This document shows, one piece after another, positions 48,419-59,972 of a stretch of 64,000 nt of DNA. The position numbers were made by a program, and so were the translations under genes. Source of the stretch: Mixta tenebrionis (GTDB lineage Bacteria > Pseudomonadota > Gammaproteobacteria > Enterobacterales > Enterobacteriaceae); contig NZ_VHQI01000015.1 in NCBI RefSeq assembly GCF_006517625.1, positions 7,050-71,049 on the forward strand, written 5' to 3'. Each line of letters starts with the position of its first letter. The first letter of the stretch is position 1. The notes under the pieces were generated by a model. The model was not told the origin of the DNA. It made no database searches and was given only the letters and a program-made list of their open reading frames with translations.

Positions 48419-48802
48419 ATGCTGGCTCAGGGTGCCCTGCTATGTCTGGCTTTGAATATCTATCATGAAGCGCGCGGAGAACCGCTGAAAGGGCAAATCG
48501 CCATCGCTTCAGTCACCATGAATCGGGCTAACTGGGATATTAATCAGATCTGCCCGGTGGTGTATGCGCCCAAACAGTTTTCCTGGACGCATCTGACGAA
48601 AACCGCCTGGCGTTATCCGCCCGGCAGCGATAAAAGCTGGCAACGGGCACAACAGATAGCTCACCAGATTATTAACGGCGAGCTTTCTGATGTGACTAAC
48701 GGCGCAACCTACTATCACAACCAAACCGTTACGCCCGTCTGGCGCAACGAATTCGCCCGCACCGCCACTATCGGCAGCCACGTCTTCTACGCCCGACGCT
48801 AA
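48419..48802 (+). CDS. SleB-type cell wall hydrolase, no signal peptide
   Basis: 127 aa, covering only the hydrolase_2 (SleB/CwlJ) catalytic domain: NIYHEARGEPLKGQIAIASV with the likely catalytic Glu, then VYAPKQFSWT and a C-terminal NGATYYHNQTVTPVW. ATG at 48419 with GGA 6 bases upstream; the open frame to 48398 needs a TTG. No signal peptide is visible, so export would need a holin, an odd route or lysis. It sits between zupT and ribB, adjacent in E. coli. Phage origin is possible. Confidence 0.8.
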   Translation: MLAQGALLCLALNIYHEARGEPLKGQIAIASVTMNRANWDINQICPVVYAPKQFSWTHLTKTAWRYPPGSDKSWQRAQQIAHQIINGELSDVTNGATYYHNQTVTPVWRNEFARTATIGSHVFYARR

Positions 48803-48888
48803 GGGTTGGTTGCTTTAGCGCGGCGGGTTAACGGCCTTTACCGGCGATAAAAGCCGGATTATTTCATTTTGCCCGGCGGTCAATATGC

Positions 48889-48913
48889 AAAAGCCGGGCA
48901 GCGCCCGGCTTTT
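48889..48913. terminator. Bidirectional terminator between hydrolase and ribB
   Basis: AAAAGCCGGGC and GCCCGGCTTTT form a perfect stem with an AGC loop, flanked by A-run and T-run on both strands, in the convergent gap between the hydrolase and ribB. Confidence 0.85.
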
Positions 48914-48950
48914 CAATCGCTGCTTTCCAGCGGAGGAGAGGCTTCAGCGC

Positions 48951-49607
48951 TTAGCTGGCCTGGCGGGTTTCATGGCTACGGCGCCATGCGACCAGATCCT
49001 CAATAGTTACGACCGGCATATTGTGTTGTTTAGCGAACTCAATAACCTCTGGCGCGCACGCCATCGTACCGTCGTCGTTGGTTAGCTCACACAGTACGCC
49101 GAACGGCTTAAAGCCGGCCAGAGTGACTAAATCGATAGTCGCTTCCGTATGGCCGCCGCGCGTTAATACGCCGCCTTCACGCGCACGTAAAGGGAACACG
49201 TGGCCGGGACGGTTGAGATCGCCAGGCTTAGCGTTATCCGCAATAGCTGTACGAATGGTGGTAAGACGATCTTTCGCCGAAACGCCGGTGGTTACCCCTT
49301 GCGCCGCTTCAATCGTAACGGTGAAGCCGGTTCCGAAGGAGCTGGTGTTGTTTTCCACCATCATCGGCAGATCCAGCTGTTGGCGGCGAGGCTCGGTAAT
49401 GCACAGGCAGACGATGCCGCTGCCATGGCGAATGGTCAAAGCCATCTGTTCGACGGTCATGGTTTCCGCCGCGAAAATCATGTCACCTTCGTTTTCACGA
49501 TCTTCGTCGTCCAGCACCATTACACCGCGGCCTTCACGTAATGCTGCGATGGCCAGTTCCACACGCTGTTCAGGCGTGCCAAATTCAGAAAGTAGCGTCT
49601 GATTCAT
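48951..49607 (-). CDS. ribB: 3,4-dihydroxy-2-butanone 4-phosphate synthase RibB
   Basis: 218 aa. Makes the four-carbon unit of riboflavin from ribulose 5-phosphate. Metal and substrate motifs [34 protein letters not shown] and [10 protein letters not shown] are present. Start at 49607 has AAGGA about 10 bases upstream; the longer frame to 49721 reads into the riboswitch. Controlled by the FMN riboswitch in its leader. Confidence 0.97.
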   Translation of the reverse strand: MNQTLLSEFGTPEQRVELAIAALREGRGVMVLDDEDRENEGDMIFAAETMTVEQMALTIRHGSGIVCLCITEPRRQQLDLPMMVENNTSSFGTGFTVTIEAAQGVTTGVSAKDRLTTIRTAIADNAKPGDLNRPGHVFPLRAREGGVLTRGGHTEATIDLVTLAGFKPFGVLCELTNDDGTMACAPEVIEFAKQHNMPVVTIEDLVAWRRSHETRQAS

Positions 49608-49704
49608 GGTAAAAAAGTCCTTATTTATATTGTGGTTACCAGAACCAGGGCGTGCTTGAGGAGTGCATAAAAATAACGCGAGGCGAGCGAATGCCCGGCC
49701 AGAA

Positions 49705-49851
49705 CCGTTACTCTCTCCCATCCGGACTTTAACCGTCGGCCCCGGAATTACACCGGATCTGCTGACCTTCCAATCGATGATCGGAAGCGCTCGCGGGCTT
49801 TCAGCTATGCTGATTTACCGCCGGTGGGGAATTTCGCCCCGCCCTGAGAAT
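49705..49851 (-). promoter_or_regulatory. FMN riboswitch (RFN element) of ribB
   Basis: Minus-strand leader contains the conserved RFN pieces in order: CAGGGCGGGGCGAAATTCCC, ACCGGCGGTAAAT, AGCCCGCGAGCGC, GGTCAGCAGATCCGGTG, AATTCCGGGGCCGACGGT and AGTCCGGATGGGAGAGAG. It ends about 100 bases before the ribB ATG. FMN binding should reduce ribB expression. Confidence 0.95.
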
Positions 49852-50001
49852 AAGCGAAGTCACTATAACGCCAAAAAAGTAGCGCGGCAACGTCCAATAG
49901 CAACATATGCTTACTGAATTTATGCCGCCGCCATTTTAGGTTTATCCTTTTCCAGACAGGCATTACACTTATGTTATCTTTGTTGCGCTCAGGAAACCGC
50001 C

Positions 50002-50394
50002 ATGATTGACCCGAAAAAAATTGAACAACTCGCCCGTCAGGTGCACGACGCGATGCCAAGAGGCATTCGCGAATTTGGCGATGACGTGGAGAAGAAGATT
50101 CGTCAGGTACTGCAGGCGCAGCTGACGCGCATGGATCTGGTAAATCGCGAAGAGTTTGATGTTCAGACACAGGTGCTGCTGCGCACTCGTGAAAAGCTGG
50201 CCGCGCTGGAACAGCGTCTGGCCGCGCTGGAAAGCCAGGGCGGCAAACCGACCACGCAGTCAGCCTCCGCTCCGGCAATGGCGCCCGCCGCGCCGCAAAC
50301 CGCGACCGCAACGCCACAAACGCCGGCGTCGCCTTCCGTTTCTCAAAGCTCGCCGCTTTTAACCGATGAGGTTAAAAAGGAAGATCCGCAGTAA
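50002..50394 (+). CDS. ubiK: Ubiquinone biosynthesis accessory factor UbiK (YqiC)
   Basis: 130 aa. N-terminal BMFP domain ([20 protein letters not shown]), coiled coil about residues 50-80 ([16 protein letters not shown]), then a low-complexity Ala/Pro/Thr/Gln tail longer than in E. coli. Helps the Ubi complex bind lipids with UbiJ. Confidence 0.93.
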   Translation: MIDPKKIEQLARQVHDAMPRGIREFGDDVEKKIRQVLQAQLTRMDLVNREEFDVQTQVLLRTREKLAALEQRLAALESQGGKPTTQSASAPAMAPAAPQTATATPQTPASPSVSQSSPLLTDEVKKEDPQ

Positions 50395-50545
50395 CGGCTG
50401 GAGCGGCAGCGCCGGCAGGAGGGAGGAAGCGCCCGCCCTGCCGGATAGCCTTGCTGTTAAATTGCCGCTAGTTTCGCACCGCCTTTTCCCAATAACTTTC
50501 CGGCCGGCCAACCGTCATGCTACCGGTTAGCCGGTCTGCCGCAGC

Positions 50546-51967
50546 CTAAGAACGAATACGCTTGATGATATTGGTGGTAGAAATACCGTCCTCAAAGTTC
50601 AGCACGCGCACCTCGCCGCCGTTATCCCACACCTCTTTACTTCCGGCGATCTCTTCCGGCTTATAGTCGCCGCCTTTTACCAGCAGGTCCGGCAGGATAC
50701 CGGCGATCAGCCGCTGCGGCGTATCCTCTTCAAAGGAGACGACCCAGTCGACCGCTTCCAGCGCGCCCAGCACGATCATACGGTTTTCCAGCGGATTCAC
50801 CGGACGGCTGTCGCCCTTAAGGCGTTTTGTGGAGGCATCGCTGTTAACCGCGACAATCAGGCGATCGCCCAGCTTGCGCGCGTTGGAGAGATAGGAAACG
50901 TGCCCGGCGTGCAGGATATCGAATACCCCGTTGGTCATCACCACCTTCTCGCCACGCTGGCGCGCCAGCATGACCGCCTCCTTCAGCTGCGCCTCGTTCA
51001 TAATGCCGAAGCCGCTCTCCGGCCGGGCGTGAATGGCATTTTCCAGCTCAACCGGCGAAACGGTAGAGGTGCCCAGTTTGCCCACTACCACGCCCGCGGC
51101 GGCGTTGGCCAGGAAACAGGCGGCCTCCAGATCGTCGCCTGCCGCCAGCGAGGCGGCCAGCACGCCGATAACGGTATCGCCGGCGCCGGTCACGTCATAG
51201 ACTTCCTGCGCCTGGGTAGGCAGATGCAGCGGCGCTTTGCCCGGCTGCAGCAGAGTCATACCGTTTTCCGAACGGGTCACCAGCAGCGCCGACAGCTCAT
51301 AATCAGCAACCAGCTGCATGCCGCGCTCAACGATCTGCGCCTCATCCTGACATTTGCCCACAACGGCTTCGAATTCAGAAAGATTAGGCGTCAGCAGCGT
51401 AGCGCCGCGGTAGCGTTCAAAATCAGTTCCTTTGGGATCCACCAGCACCGGCACCTTTGCCGCGCGCGCCAGCTGAATCATCTGCTGCACGGTAGCCAGC
51501 GCGCCTTTGGCATAGTCGGAAAGCACCAGCGCACCGGCGTGCGGCAGCGCGGCGGCAATACGCTGATGCAGCGGCTCAGGATCGATACCGTCAAAACCCT
51601 CTTCAAAATCCAGCCTGATCAGCTGCTGATTACGGGAAAGAATGCGCAGTTTAGTAATGGTTGGATGGGTGGACAGCGCCACGAAATCACATTTTACGTT
51701 GACGTTTTGCAGGCTTAAGCCCAACGCCCGCGCCGCATCATCAATCCCGGTCAGGCCGACAAGACGCGAGGAGGCGCCCAGCGCGGCGATATTCATCGCC
51801 ACGTTAGCGGCGCCGCCCGGACGCTCTTCAATGTTATCCACCTTCACCACCGGCACCGGCGCTTCCGGGGAGATACGGCTGGTAGGGCCATACCAGTAGC
51901 GATCCAGCATTACATCGCCAACGACCAGCACTTCTGCACGGTTAAATTCGGGCAGTGTCACTTTCAT
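50546..51967 (-). CDS. hldE: Bifunctional heptose 7-phosphate kinase/heptose 1-phosphate adenylyltransferase HldE
   Basis: 473 aa. Ribokinase-fold kinase domain residues 1-320 with [17 protein letters not shown] (about 258-274) and an adenylyltransferase domain from about 340 with [16 protein letters not shown] (HxGH motif). Makes ADP-heptose for LPS inner core. Both halves look intact. Downstream of glnE, as in E. coli. Confidence 0.96.
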   Translation of the reverse strand: MKVTLPEFNRAEVLVVGDVMLDRYWYGPTSRISPEAPVPVVKVDNIEERPGGAANVAMNIAALGASSRLVGLTGIDDAARALGLSLQNVNVKCDFVALSTHPTITKLRILSRNQQLIRLDFEEGFDGIDPEPLHQRIAAALPHAGALVLSDYAKGALATVQQMIQLARAAKVPVLVDPKGTDFERYRGATLLTPNLSEFEAVVGKCQDEAQIVERGMQLVADYELSALLVTRSENGMTLLQPGKAPLHLPTQAQEVYDVTGAGDTVIGVLAASLAAGDDLEAACFLANAAAGVVVGKLGTSTVSPVELENAIHARPESGFGIMNEAQLKEAVMLARQRGEKVVMTNGVFDILHAGHVSYLSNARKLGDRLIVAVNSDASTKRLKGDSRPVNPLENRMIVLGALEAVDWVVSFEEDTPQRLIAGILPDLLVKGGDYKPEEIAGSKEVWDNGGEVRVLNFEDGISTTNIIKRIRS

Positions 51968-52047
51968 TACAGAGACTCCAGACTGCAGTAAAATATTGCG
52001 CGCGATAATAGCATAACTGCGTCAAAACGCGGCGCGCGCAGCTTTCG

Positions 52048-54906
52048 TCAGGCTTTCGCTGGCGAAACCAGCAGCCAGCGCTGCCAGCTCTCCTGCACGA
52101 TCTCTCGCTCGCGCATAAAGGCGTCCGGCGCGACATGTCCTGCCTGCTCCTGCAGCGCCAGGTGATGCAGCTCGTCACGCAGCGTCACATAAGCCTGCGT
52201 TAGCGCATCCGCCTCGCGCTGGGAGATTTTGTCATGATGCGCCAGCAGCTCAAGTATGCGCACGTTATCTGACCAACCCGTTAGCGCCGGGGCTTCGGCG
52301 GCGTAGCGCAGCACCAGATACTGAGTAATAAATTCAATATCCGTAATGCCGCCCTCGTCAGCTTTGATATCCCAGCGCCCCTTATGCTTATGGCTGAGAT
52401 GAGCGTACATTTTTTCACGCATTTCAAGCACTTCGGTTTGCAGCGTCGCCGCCTCGCGCGGCAGGCAGAGCGTATGGCGGCGGATAGCCTCGAAGCGTTT
52501 ACTTAGCGAAGGTTCGCCATAAACGATGCGCGCCCGCACCAGCGCCTGATGCTCCCAGGTCCAGGCATCGTTACGCTGATACTCATCGAACGCGTCCATA
52601 GTGCTGACCAGCATACCGGCGGAGCCGGAAGGCCGTAAGCGCGCATCTACCTCGTATAAAATACCGGACGAGGTGCGGGTGCTGAACAGATGCATTACCC
52701 GCTGCGCCAGGCGCAGGTAGAACTGGCGTCCGTCAATCACCCGTTCGCCGTCGGTAACGGCATCTATCGGACAATCGTGCAGGAAAACCAGATCGAGATC
52801 GGAGAGATATCCCAGCTCCCAGCCGCCCAGCTTGCCATAGCCGACCACCGCGAAGCCGCGATCCTCCTGCTGCAGGTGCGAAGGTTTGCCGTAACGCTGA
52901 ACCATCATATGCCACGCCTGCTGCACCACCGCCTGGATAATCGCCTCCGCCAGCCAGGTTAGATGATCGCTGACTTTCATCACCGGCAGCGTACCGGCGA
53001 TATCGGCGGCGGCGATACGCAGCTGCTGCACCTGTTTAAACTGACGCAGCGCCTCCAGCTGCTGCTCTTCATCCTCTTCCGGGATCCGCAGCAGGTACTG
53101 CCGCAGCTCATCCCGATAGGCATCGGTCGCGGTAGGCTGATAAAGCGTGGCGGGATCAAGCAGTTCATCCAGCAGCAGCGGATAGCGCGCCAGCTGGCTG
53201 GCGATCATCGGCGAAGCGGCGCACAGGCGAATAAGCTGCTGCAGCGCGCCGGGAGATTCCGTCAGCAGTTCCAGATAGGTGGTGCGGGTCACTACGCCCA
53301 GCAGCAGTGGTATCAGGCGCTCAAGGGTAAGATCGGCATCGACGCGCACGCAAACCTCATTCAGCAGACGCGGCATCAGCTGATCGAGCGCCAGCCTTCC
53401 CCGCGGCCCAATAGTGCGTTTATCAACATCCTGTCGGAAATCATTCAGGGTGCGGAACAGGCGCTGCCTTGCCGATTCATCAAGCTGCGTCAGCAGCGTA
53501 TCCAGATCGCTTTGATCCAGCTTATCGTGCCACAGCTCGGACATTTCGCGGCTTTCGTTCTCTTCCGCACTCTCCGGCGCATCTTCGCCGATCAGCTCGT
53601 TAAAGATCAGCCGCACCTGCGCCATCTGCCGTTCCAGCGCTTCCAGCAGCGCCGGCCAGTCGCTAAAGCCCATCGCCCAGGCCAGACGCGCCTGATTCAG
53701 CGCATCCGCCGGCAGCGTTTGCGTTTGCTCGTCGGCGATGCTTTGCAGCAGGTTTTCCAGGCGACGTAAAAAGAACCAGGCCGCGCGCAGCGCGCTGACC
53801 TGCGGCTCAGCCAGCAGGTTCAGCTCTTCGATAGCCGCAAGCGTGGGCAGCAGCGAGCGCTGCTGCAGCGAACGTTCGCGCCCGCCGCGGATCAGCTGAA
53901 AGACCTGTACGATAAATTCACATTCGCGAATACCGCCGGCGCCCAGCTTAATATTGTCTTTCAAACCGCGACGGCGCACCTCGCGCGCGATCATCCCTTT
54001 CATATTGCGCAGTGACTGAATCACGCTGAAATCGATGTAGCGCCGATAGATGAAGGGGCGCAGCATTTGCTGCAGCTCCTGGCTCCAGCGATCGTCGCTG
54101 TCGCCCATCAGCCGCGCCTTCACCATTGCGTAGCGCTCCCAGTCGCGCCCCTGCTCCTGATAGTAATCTTCCAGTGCGGCAAAGCTGAGCACCAGCGGCC
54201 CGCTATCGCCAAAGGGACGCAGACGCATATCAACACGATACACAAAGCCGTCCGCAGTCGCCTGGTCGAGCACTTTGATCAACCGCTGCCCCAGGCGGGT
54301 AAAAAATTGCGCATTATCCAGCTCGCGGCGCCCGCCGCGGGTCACGCCGTTTTCCGGCCAGACAAAAATCAGATCGATATCGGAAGAAAAGTTCAGTTCG
54401 CCGCCGCCCAGCTTGCCCATGCCCAGAATCAACAGGGGTTGAGGCTCGCCGGCGGCGTTGCACGGCGTGCCGTATTCAACACAGCACGCCTGCCATAGCC
54501 AGTCGCGCGCGGCGACGATCAGCGCCTCCGCCAGCGTGCTTAGCTGTCGCAGCGATGCCTCCGTACTGCTTTCGCCTGTGACCTGCATCCAGGCGATACG
54601 CACCATAATGCGTCGTCTGAACAGGCGCAGCTGACGCATTAGCGTCGCCTCGTCGCTGACCGTCTGCAGCCCATCGCTTAGCCAGTCGCTATAGTGACGC
54701 CACTCGTCGGGCTGCGGCGGATCCTGCTCCAGCTGTCGCCACCATTCCGGCTGCTGAAGCAGGTTATCGGTAATAAAATCGCTAAACGCCAGCACTCCCT
54801 GCTGTTGCATACTCAGCGACGTGAGCGGGCGGTTTAATCGCTCCGCCGCTTTTTCCGCCTGCGTTTGCAGTAGCGCGGGCAGCGTGCCGTGAAAGGTTGG
54901 CAACAT
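52048..54906 (-). CDS. glnE: Glutamine synthetase adenylyltransferase/adenylyl-removing enzyme GlnE
   Basis: 952 aa with two nucleotidyltransferase domains: the N-terminal deadenylylase ([20 protein letters not shown], about residues 157-180) and the C-terminal adenylylase ([20 protein letters not shown], about 682-705). Controls glutamine synthetase with PII. ATG 54906 with AAGGAG 5 bases upstream; a GTG sits just before it. Operon ygiF-glnE-hldE. Confidence 0.97.
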   Translation of the reverse strand: MLPTFHGTLPALLQTQAEKAAERLNRPLTSLSMQQQGVLAFSDFITDNLLQQPEWWRQLEQDPPQPDEWRHYSDWLSDGLQTVSDEATLMRQLRLFRRRIMVRIAWMQVTGESSTEASLRQLSTLAEALIVAARDWLWQACCVEYGTPCNAAGEPQPLLILGMGKLGGGELNFSSDIDLIFVWPENGVTRGGRRELDNAQFFTRLGQRLIKVLDQATADGFVYRVDMRLRPFGDSGPLVLSFAALEDYYQEQGRDWERYAMVKARLMGDSDDRWSQELQQMLRPFIYRRYIDFSVIQSLRNMKGMIAREVRRRGLKDNIKLGAGGIRECEFIVQVFQLIRGGRERSLQQRSLLPTLAAIEELNLLAEPQVSALRAAWFFLRRLENLLQSIADEQTQTLPADALNQARLAWAMGFSDWPALLEALERQMAQVRLIFNELIGEDAPESAEENESREMSELWHDKLDQSDLDTLLTQLDESARQRLFRTLNDFRQDVDKRTIGPRGRLALDQLMPRLLNEVCVRVDADLTLERLIPLLLGVVTRTTYLELLTESPGALQQLIRLCAASPMIASQLARYPLLLDELLDPATLYQPTATDAYRDELRQYLLRIPEEDEEQQLEALRQFKQVQQLRIAAADIAGTLPVMKVSDHLTWLAEAIIQAVVQQAWHMMVQRYGKPSHLQQEDRGFAVVGYGKLGGWELGYLSDLDLVFLHDCPIDAVTDGERVIDGRQFYLRLAQRVMHLFSTRTSSGILYEVDARLRPSGSAGMLVSTMDAFDEYQRNDAWTWEHQALVRARIVYGEPSLSKRFEAIRRHTLCLPREAATLQTEVLEMREKMYAHLSHKHKGRWDIKADEGGITDIEFITQYLVLRYAAEAPALTGWSDNVRILELLAHHDKISQREADALTQAYVTLRDELHHLALQEQAGHVAPDAFMREREIVQESWQRWLLVSPAKA

Positions 54907-54925
54907 CACTTCTCCTTAACCTTAA

Positions 54926-56230
54926 TCAGACCTTGCCGTTAAGCCAAAACGCAGGTTGCCTGAGCGCCTGACGGCATAGCGCGTCCAGCTCATGCTGCCG
55001 GCGGCTATAAATGGCCTGCGCCAGCTGCTGCCAGGCCTGTAGCCAGCCCTCTACCTCGGCGGCCGGATAAGCGCCCGCCAGCAGATGAACCGCCAGCAGC
55101 TGGCGCGTCAGGCGCACTGCTTTATCCTGATACTCATTGTGCTGACGTATCGTGCCGAAGGTTTCCTTGAGATCGGCAGCCACGCGCCCCAGCATAATAT
55201 CGGCAAAGCGTTTAAACGATCCCTGCAGCCGTTCGGCATTTTTCGCCGTGGTAAAGGGCCGCCAGCCGGCGCTGCTGAGCCAGCCGGTAAGGCTTAGCTG
55301 GGCATCCAGCCAGAGCGGGCTGTAGCATAGCGACTGCGCGTCCGGCTGTTTCTGTTCCAGCTCCTCAAACAGGGCGGTCAGCTGCCGCCGCAGCGCGCTG
55401 CTGGCCTTGCGCGGCACCAGCGCGCCGAACAGCGCAAAAGCCTGCCGGGCGGTTTCCAGCGCGTCCAGAATCGCGTCCTGCGCCGCCGCCTCGCCACGCA
55501 GCCACAGCTCTTCATGATATTGCCAGTGCCTCAGCGCCAGGCTGAATGCCGCCTGCATTCCTTCTTCAATCGTCGCCTTCGGCTTCACCTGTAACAGCGG
55601 TAACGGACGTACCGGCTGGAGCGGTTTGCCCTGCGCCAGCCAGTAGCCGCGCGCAGCTTTGCTCAGGCTGCCGAGACGCAGCCCGCCCGCTTTGCCCAGC
55701 TCCGCAGCCAGCGCCAGCACGTCCGCCAGCGCGCCCTGCTTCAGCTCCAGCTCGATTTCATGCAGCGGCTCGCTTAGCCCCTCCGCGCTGATGTCTCCCC
55801 GATCCAGCGCGACTTCGATTTCGCTTGCGCCATAGCTGACCAGCCAGCGCTCACGCACGAAGTGCGTGGTGAATAAGGGCTTCAGCTGCTGCTGCAGCAC
55901 GCCGATATCGCACCCTTCAGGCCAGATTTCTGCCGGCAGGCGCGCAATATCCAGTTCCGGCCGGGTAAGCTCAACGTTATACTCAGGGCGCTGATGCAGG
56001 CCGCCAATGGTCTGGCCTGCCGTTTTCAGGGTCATCTCATAACGTTCATCGATGCCCCGGATACGCAGCCCCATATCCCAGCGGCGCAGCTGGTTGTCGG
56101 GCGTTTCATAGTAGATATTGGTCAATGCAATCGGCGCGCTGTGCTGGTGAGGCCATGCAGCCAGCTGGCTGCCAAGCCGATCCGCCGCCTGAGACGTTGC
56201 AATGAACTTTAACTCGATTTCAATGGTCAT
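54926..56230 (-). CDS. ygiF: Inorganic triphosphatase YgiF (CYTH-CHAD)
   Basis: 434 aa. N-terminal CYTH domain with the EIELKF signature at residues 4-9 (ExExK type) hydrolysing tripolyphosphate, and a C-terminal CHAD helical domain from about residue 220 with scattered basic residues. 19 bases upstream of glnE and the first gene of this transcript; no clear ribosome site precedes its ATG. Confidence 0.94.
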   Translation of the reverse strand: MTIEIELKFIATSQAADRLGSQLAAWPHQHSAPIALTNIYYETPDNQLRRWDMGLRIRGIDERYEMTLKTAGQTIGGLHQRPEYNVELTRPELDIARLPAEIWPEGCDIGVLQQQLKPLFTTHFVRERWLVSYGASEIEVALDRGDISAEGLSEPLHEIELELKQGALADVLALAAELGKAGGLRLGSLSKAARGYWLAQGKPLQPVRPLPLLQVKPKATIEEGMQAAFSLALRHWQYHEELWLRGEAAAQDAILDALETARQAFALFGALVPRKASSALRRQLTALFEELEQKQPDAQSLCYSPLWLDAQLSLTGWLSSAGWRPFTTAKNAERLQGSFKRFADIMLGRVAADLKETFGTIRQHNEYQDKAVRLTRQLLAVHLLAGAYPAAEVEGWLQAWQQLAQAIYSRRQHELDALCRQALRQPAFWLNGKV

Positions 56231-56419
56231 ATTTTTTTATTCATCTTTCACTGGCGCAGATTTCAGGAATATGCCGAAGAGTAATGCAGATAACCCTCAG
56301 CTGTCTCTGCTTTATTATGTATTCGCGAGCGTTGCCGCATCAGTCTGAGACCAGGATAGTTCTCATTCAGATTTGTGCGTAGCCTATCCAGACTGTGCCC
56401 TAAAATTTTTCCGGAACAC

Positions 56420-57058
56420 ATGAAAAAACGACATCGAATGAATAAATCACACCTTATTGCTCTGACTTTGCTGACATTCAGCGTTACTTTGCCCGCCCAC
56501 GCCGAAGAGAAACGTTATATTTCCGATGAGTTATCCACCTGGGTTCGCAGCGGTCCCGGCGATCAGTATCGCCTGGTCGGCAAACTGAACGCAGGGGAAC
56601 AGGTCACGCTGTTGCAGACCAACAGCCAGAGCCAGTATGGTCAAATCCGCGATGCGGAAGGCAAAACCAACTGGATCCCGCTGGCGCAGCTGAGCGCCGA
56701 ACCCAGCCTGCGTACGCGCGTGCCGCAGCTGGAAAAACAGGTAAAAGATCTGACCGATAAGCTGGCCAATATCGACAACAGCTGGAACCAGCGCACGGCG
56801 GATATGCAAAAGAAAGTCGCGGCCAGCGATAGTGTGATTAACGGCCTGAAGGAAGAGAATCAGCAGCTGAAAAATCAGCTGATCGTCGCACAGAAGAAGG
56901 TTAACGCGGCGAATGTGCAGCTGGATGATAAACAGCGTACCATCATCATGCAGTGGTTTATGTATGGCGGCGGCGTTGCCGGGGTAGGCTTACTGCTGGG
57001 CCTGCTGCTGCCGCACATGATTCCGCGTCGGAAGAAAAACAACCGCTGGATGAATTAA
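56420..57058 (+). CDS. ygiM: SH3-domain membrane protein YgiM (TIGR04211)
   Basis: 212 aa. Signal peptide to about residue 30 (LPAHA), bacterial SH3 domain about 35-95 (WVRSGPGDQYRLVGKLNAGE), coiled coil 105-175, one membrane helix (MYGGGVAGVGLLLGLLLP) and a basic tail. I took ATG 56420 because GGAA lies just upstream; the ATG at 56438 gives the E. coli-like length. Family members are thought to act in the envelope, exact role unknown. Upstream of cca as in E. coli. Confidence 0.9.
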   Translation: MKKRHRMNKSHLIALTLLTFSVTLPAHAEEKRYISDELSTWVRSGPGDQYRLVGKLNAGEQVTLLQTNSQSQYGQIRDAEGKTNWIPLAQLSAEPSLRTRVPQLEKQVKDLTDKLANIDNSWNQRTADMQKKVAASDSVINGLKEENQQLKNQLIVAQKKVNAANVQLDDKQRTIIMQWFMYGGGVAGVGLLLGLLLPHMIPRRKKNNRWMN

Positions 57059-57243
57059 CCAGCCGTTTTTTCCCATCTCAGCGATCGCGGCAACAGGGCA
57101 TCCAGGCGGCCCTGTTGTCGGCATGTCCGTCATTCCGCGATGGTTGTGCCAGAATAACTGTTCGGCACAGGTTGTAAGCTGCCGCTCGGAATTCCGATGC
57201 CGGTACGCCTGATATTTAACTGAATGAATTCTGGAGTCCCTTA

Positions 57244-58470
57244 GTGAAAACATATCTTGTCGGCGGCGCGGTGCGCGATGGTTTACTTAAGCTGCCGGTC
57301 AAAGACAAAGATTGGGTGGTGGTCGGCGCTACGCCTGAGATGATGCTGGAACAGGGTTATCAGCAGGTGGGGCGCGATTTCCCGGTCTTTCTTCATCCTG
57401 AAAGCCGGGAAGAGTACGCGCTGGCGCGTACCGAACGCAAAACGGGCAGCGGCTACACCGGTTTTGTCACCTGGGCGGCGCCCGATGTCACGCTGGAGCA
57501 GGATCTACAGCGGCGAGATTTAACCATCAATGCGATCGCGCAGGATGAGGCGGGCAACTATATCGATCCTTACCACGGACGCGAAGATCTGGAAAAACGT
57601 CTGCTGCGTCATGTCTCAGCGGCGTTTATCGAAGATCCGCTGCGCGTGCTGCGCGTGGCGCGCTTTGCCGCCCGTTACGCACATCTCGGCTTTCGCATCG
57701 CCGAAGAGACCCAGGCGCTGATGCGTCAGATGGTCGTCAGCGGCGAGCTCGGCGACTTAACCGCCGAACGCGTCTGGAAAGAGACGGAGAACGCGCTGCG
57801 CGCCCGTAATCCGCAGGTCTATTTTCAGGTACTGCGCGACTGCGGCGCGCTGGCAGTGCTTTTCCCGGAAATCGATAAGCTGTTTGGCGTTCCGGCGCCG
57901 GCGAAATGGCATCCGGAGATCGATACCGGGATACATACGCTAATGACGCTGGCGATCGCGGCTCAGCTAACGCCGGAGCCGGATGTGCGCTTTGCCACGC
58001 TCTGTCACGACGTCGGCAAGGGGCTGACGCCGCCGGAAAAATGGCCGAGCCATCCTGGGCACGGCGTTGCAGGCGTACCGCTGGTAGCGGAGCTTTGTCG
58101 GCGCCTGCGCATTCCTAATCAGCTACGCGATCTCGCCATGCTGGTCGCTGAGTTTCACGATATGGTGCACACCATTGAAAAACAGCCGGCAGAACGGCTA
58201 ATCGCCCTGTTCGATCGTATCGACGCCTGGCGTAAGCCGCTGCGCGTTGAGCAGCTGGCGCAAACCAGCGAGGCGGATGCGCGCGGGCGCACCGGCTGGG
58301 AAAATAACCCTTATCCGCAGGGCGCCTACCTGCGCGAAGCTTTCCGCACGGCGCTGGCGGTGTCGACCAAAGCGGTGATCGAGGCTGGCTTTCAGGGCGT
58401 TCAGGTGCGCGAGGAGCTGACCCGGCGGCGGGTGGCGGCGCTGGAGAACTGGCGCGCCAGCGGGCGCTGA
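57244..58470 (+). CDS. cca: Multifunctional CCA-adding tRNA nucleotidyltransferase
   Basis: 408 aa, class II CCA enzyme with added phosphohydrolase. Nucleotidyltransferase head [19 protein letters not shown] (residues 6-24, GG-x-VRD) and [12 protein letters not shown] domain in [20 protein letters not shown] (about residue 255). Start is GTG at 57244 with GGAG about 10 bases upstream. C-terminal end intact. Confidence 0.96.
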   Translation: MKTYLVGGAVRDGLLKLPVKDKDWVVVGATPEMMLEQGYQQVGRDFPVFLHPESREEYALARTERKTGSGYTGFVTWAAPDVTLEQDLQRRDLTINAIAQDEAGNYIDPYHGREDLEKRLLRHVSAAFIEDPLRVLRVARFAARYAHLGFRIAEETQALMRQMVVSGELGDLTAERVWKETENALRARNPQVYFQVLRDCGALAVLFPEIDKLFGVPAPAKWHPEIDTGIHTLMTLAIAAQLTPEPDVRFATLCHDVGKGLTPPEKWPSHPGHGVAGVPLVAELCRRLRIPNQLRDLAMLVAEFHDMVHTIEKQPAERLIALFDRIDAWRKPLRVEQLAQTSEADARGRTGWENNPYPQGAYLREAFRTALAVSTKAVIEAGFQGVQVREELTRRRVAALENWRASGR

Positions 58471-58475
58471 GCAAT

Positions 58476-58506
58476 AAAAAAGGAGGCGCCGGCGCCTCCT
58501 TTTTTA
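58476..58506. terminator. Bidirectional terminator between cca and uppP
   Basis: AAAAAAGGAGGCGCC and GGCGCCTCCTTTTTT form a perfect self-complementary stem, giving a T-run on each strand between two convergent genes. Confidence 0.9.
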
Positions 58507-58519
58507 ATAGCGCGCAGCG

Positions 58520-59338
58520 TCAGACAAAAACCAGATAAACCGCAGCGGCAACGATAAAACGGTAGATGGCGAAAGGCACAAAGGAGATGCGCTTAATCAG
58601 ATGCAGGAAGAACTTAATCGCCAGTAGCGCGACGACAAATGCGGTAACAAAGCCGACGGCGAACATCGGCAAATCTTCCAGCGTCAGAAAACCCATGCTT
58701 TTATACAGATCGAGAACGGTAGCGCCCATCATCATCGGTACGGCAAGAATAAAGGAGAACTCTGAGGCAGCGTAGCGGCTGACGCCCATCAGCATCCCGC
58801 CGGAAATGGTCGCGCCGGAACGCGAAAAGCCCGGCCAGAGCGCCAGACACTGGAAGCAGCCAATCATAAAGGCCTGACGGTAGGTGATGTCATCGATACC
58901 CGGCGCTTTCGGCTGCTTCGGCTTCAGATATTCCGCCACCAGCAGCAGCACGCCGCCGACGATCAGCGCATACATCACGTTGACCGGATTAAAAAGCGAC
59001 TTAATCTGATCGTGCAGGATCAGCCCGATCGCCACCGCGGGCGCCATCCCCAGCAGAATATGAATCAGAGTAAGATGACCGGTTCCGGTGCCTTCATGCC
59101 TGACCTGACCAAAGTGGATGCCAATCAGGCCAAACAGCCGCCGCCAGAACATAACCACTACGGCGAGAATAGATCCAAGCTGAATCACAACTTCAAACGT
59201 TTCTGCCTTATCGCCTTCAAAACCCAGCAGATGTCCAACAATGATCATATGTCCGGTGGATGAGACAGGAAGAAACTCTGTCAGCCCCTCGACAATGCCA
59301 AGGATTGCAGCCACCCAGAGCTGATGAATATCTGCCAT
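58520..59338 (-). CDS. uppP: Undecaprenyl-diphosphatase UppP (BacA)
   Basis: 272 aa integral membrane enzyme recycling the peptidoglycan lipid carrier. Motifs [15 protein letters not shown] (about residues 17-31) and [16 protein letters not shown] (about 166-181) carry the active-site residues. Start ATG 59338 with GAGGA 6 bases upstream; a TTG just before is disfavoured. Confidence 0.97.
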   Translation of the reverse strand: MADIHQLWVAAILGIVEGLTEFLPVSSTGHMIIVGHLLGFEGDKAETFEVVIQLGSILAVVVMFWRRLFGLIGIHFGQVRHEGTGTGHLTLIHILLGMAPAVAIGLILHDQIKSLFNPVNVMYALIVGGVLLLVAEYLKPKQPKAPGIDDITYRQAFMIGCFQCLALWPGFSRSGATISGGMLMGVSRYAASEFSFILAVPMMMGATVLDLYKSMGFLTLEDLPMFAVGFVTAFVVALLAIKFFLHLIKRISFVPFAIYRFIVAAAVYLVFV

Positions 59339-59370
59339 CAAAAGTCCTCTACCCTAATGTTTAAGCCATG

Positions 59371-59400
59371 AAAAAGGCGGACGTTCAAAACGTAACCGCC
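59371..59400 (-). terminator. Intrinsic terminator between folB and uppP
   Basis: On the minus strand GGCGG, a TT bulge and ACGTT pair with AACGT and CCGCC around a TTG loop, followed by five T. It separates folB from uppP, so uppP likely has its own promoter. Confidence 0.75.
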
Positions 59401-59505
59401 AGAAAAGATGCCAACTCAGCGTTGCGCCAGCTATATGACAGCCATAATGTGGTTCGGTTTCACTGTGATAGCAATCACATTGGATCTATTTCAGAATAGT
59501 CCCCG

Positions 59506-59865
59506 CTAGCGCTGACGGGCGCCGCGCTCAATAATCACGCCGACCTGCGCAGCCTGGGCCACGGCGCCTGGCTTGCTGACTTTGATGCGCACCCAGGGCG
59601 TGGCAAAGCGGGTCAGCAGCAGGCTGGCAACCTCTTCCGCCACCCTTTCCACCAGCGCGAAGCGCCCCTGACTAACGTGGTCGATAATCAGAGCGGCAAC
59701 GTCGGCATAGCTCAGGCAATCCTTTACATCATCGCTGGCCGCCGCTTTTTGGTTATCCCATGCCATTTCGACATCGAAAACCAGTTTTTGCTGGATAGTT
59801 TGTTCCCAGTCGTAAACGCCAATGGTAGCGATCACCGACAGCTGTTCTATAAATACGATATCCAT
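59506..59865 (-). CDS. folB: Dihydroneopterin aldolase FolB
   Basis: 119 aa, tetrahydrofolate pathway. Family pieces IGVYDWEQTIQQKLVFDVEM (residues 16-35), DVKDCLSYADVAALI and FALVERVAEEVASLL with the active-site Glu, ending IKVSKPGAVAQAAQVGV with the conserved Lys. Divergent from plsY with about 107 bases between. Confidence 0.95.
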   Translation of the reverse strand: MDIVFIEQLSVIATIGVYDWEQTIQQKLVFDVEMAWDNQKAAASDDVKDCLSYADVAALIIDHVSQGRFALVERVAEEVASLLLTRFATPWVRIKVSKPGAVAQAAQVGVIIERGARQR

Positions 59866-59972
59866 GATGGCAGTCTCTGTTTTTACGTTAACCGGATACC
59901 ACTTCCGGCAAATTATGCGTATTATCCACAGATGATGAGACTAAAACGACCCTTGCGAAACGGAACGGTGTT

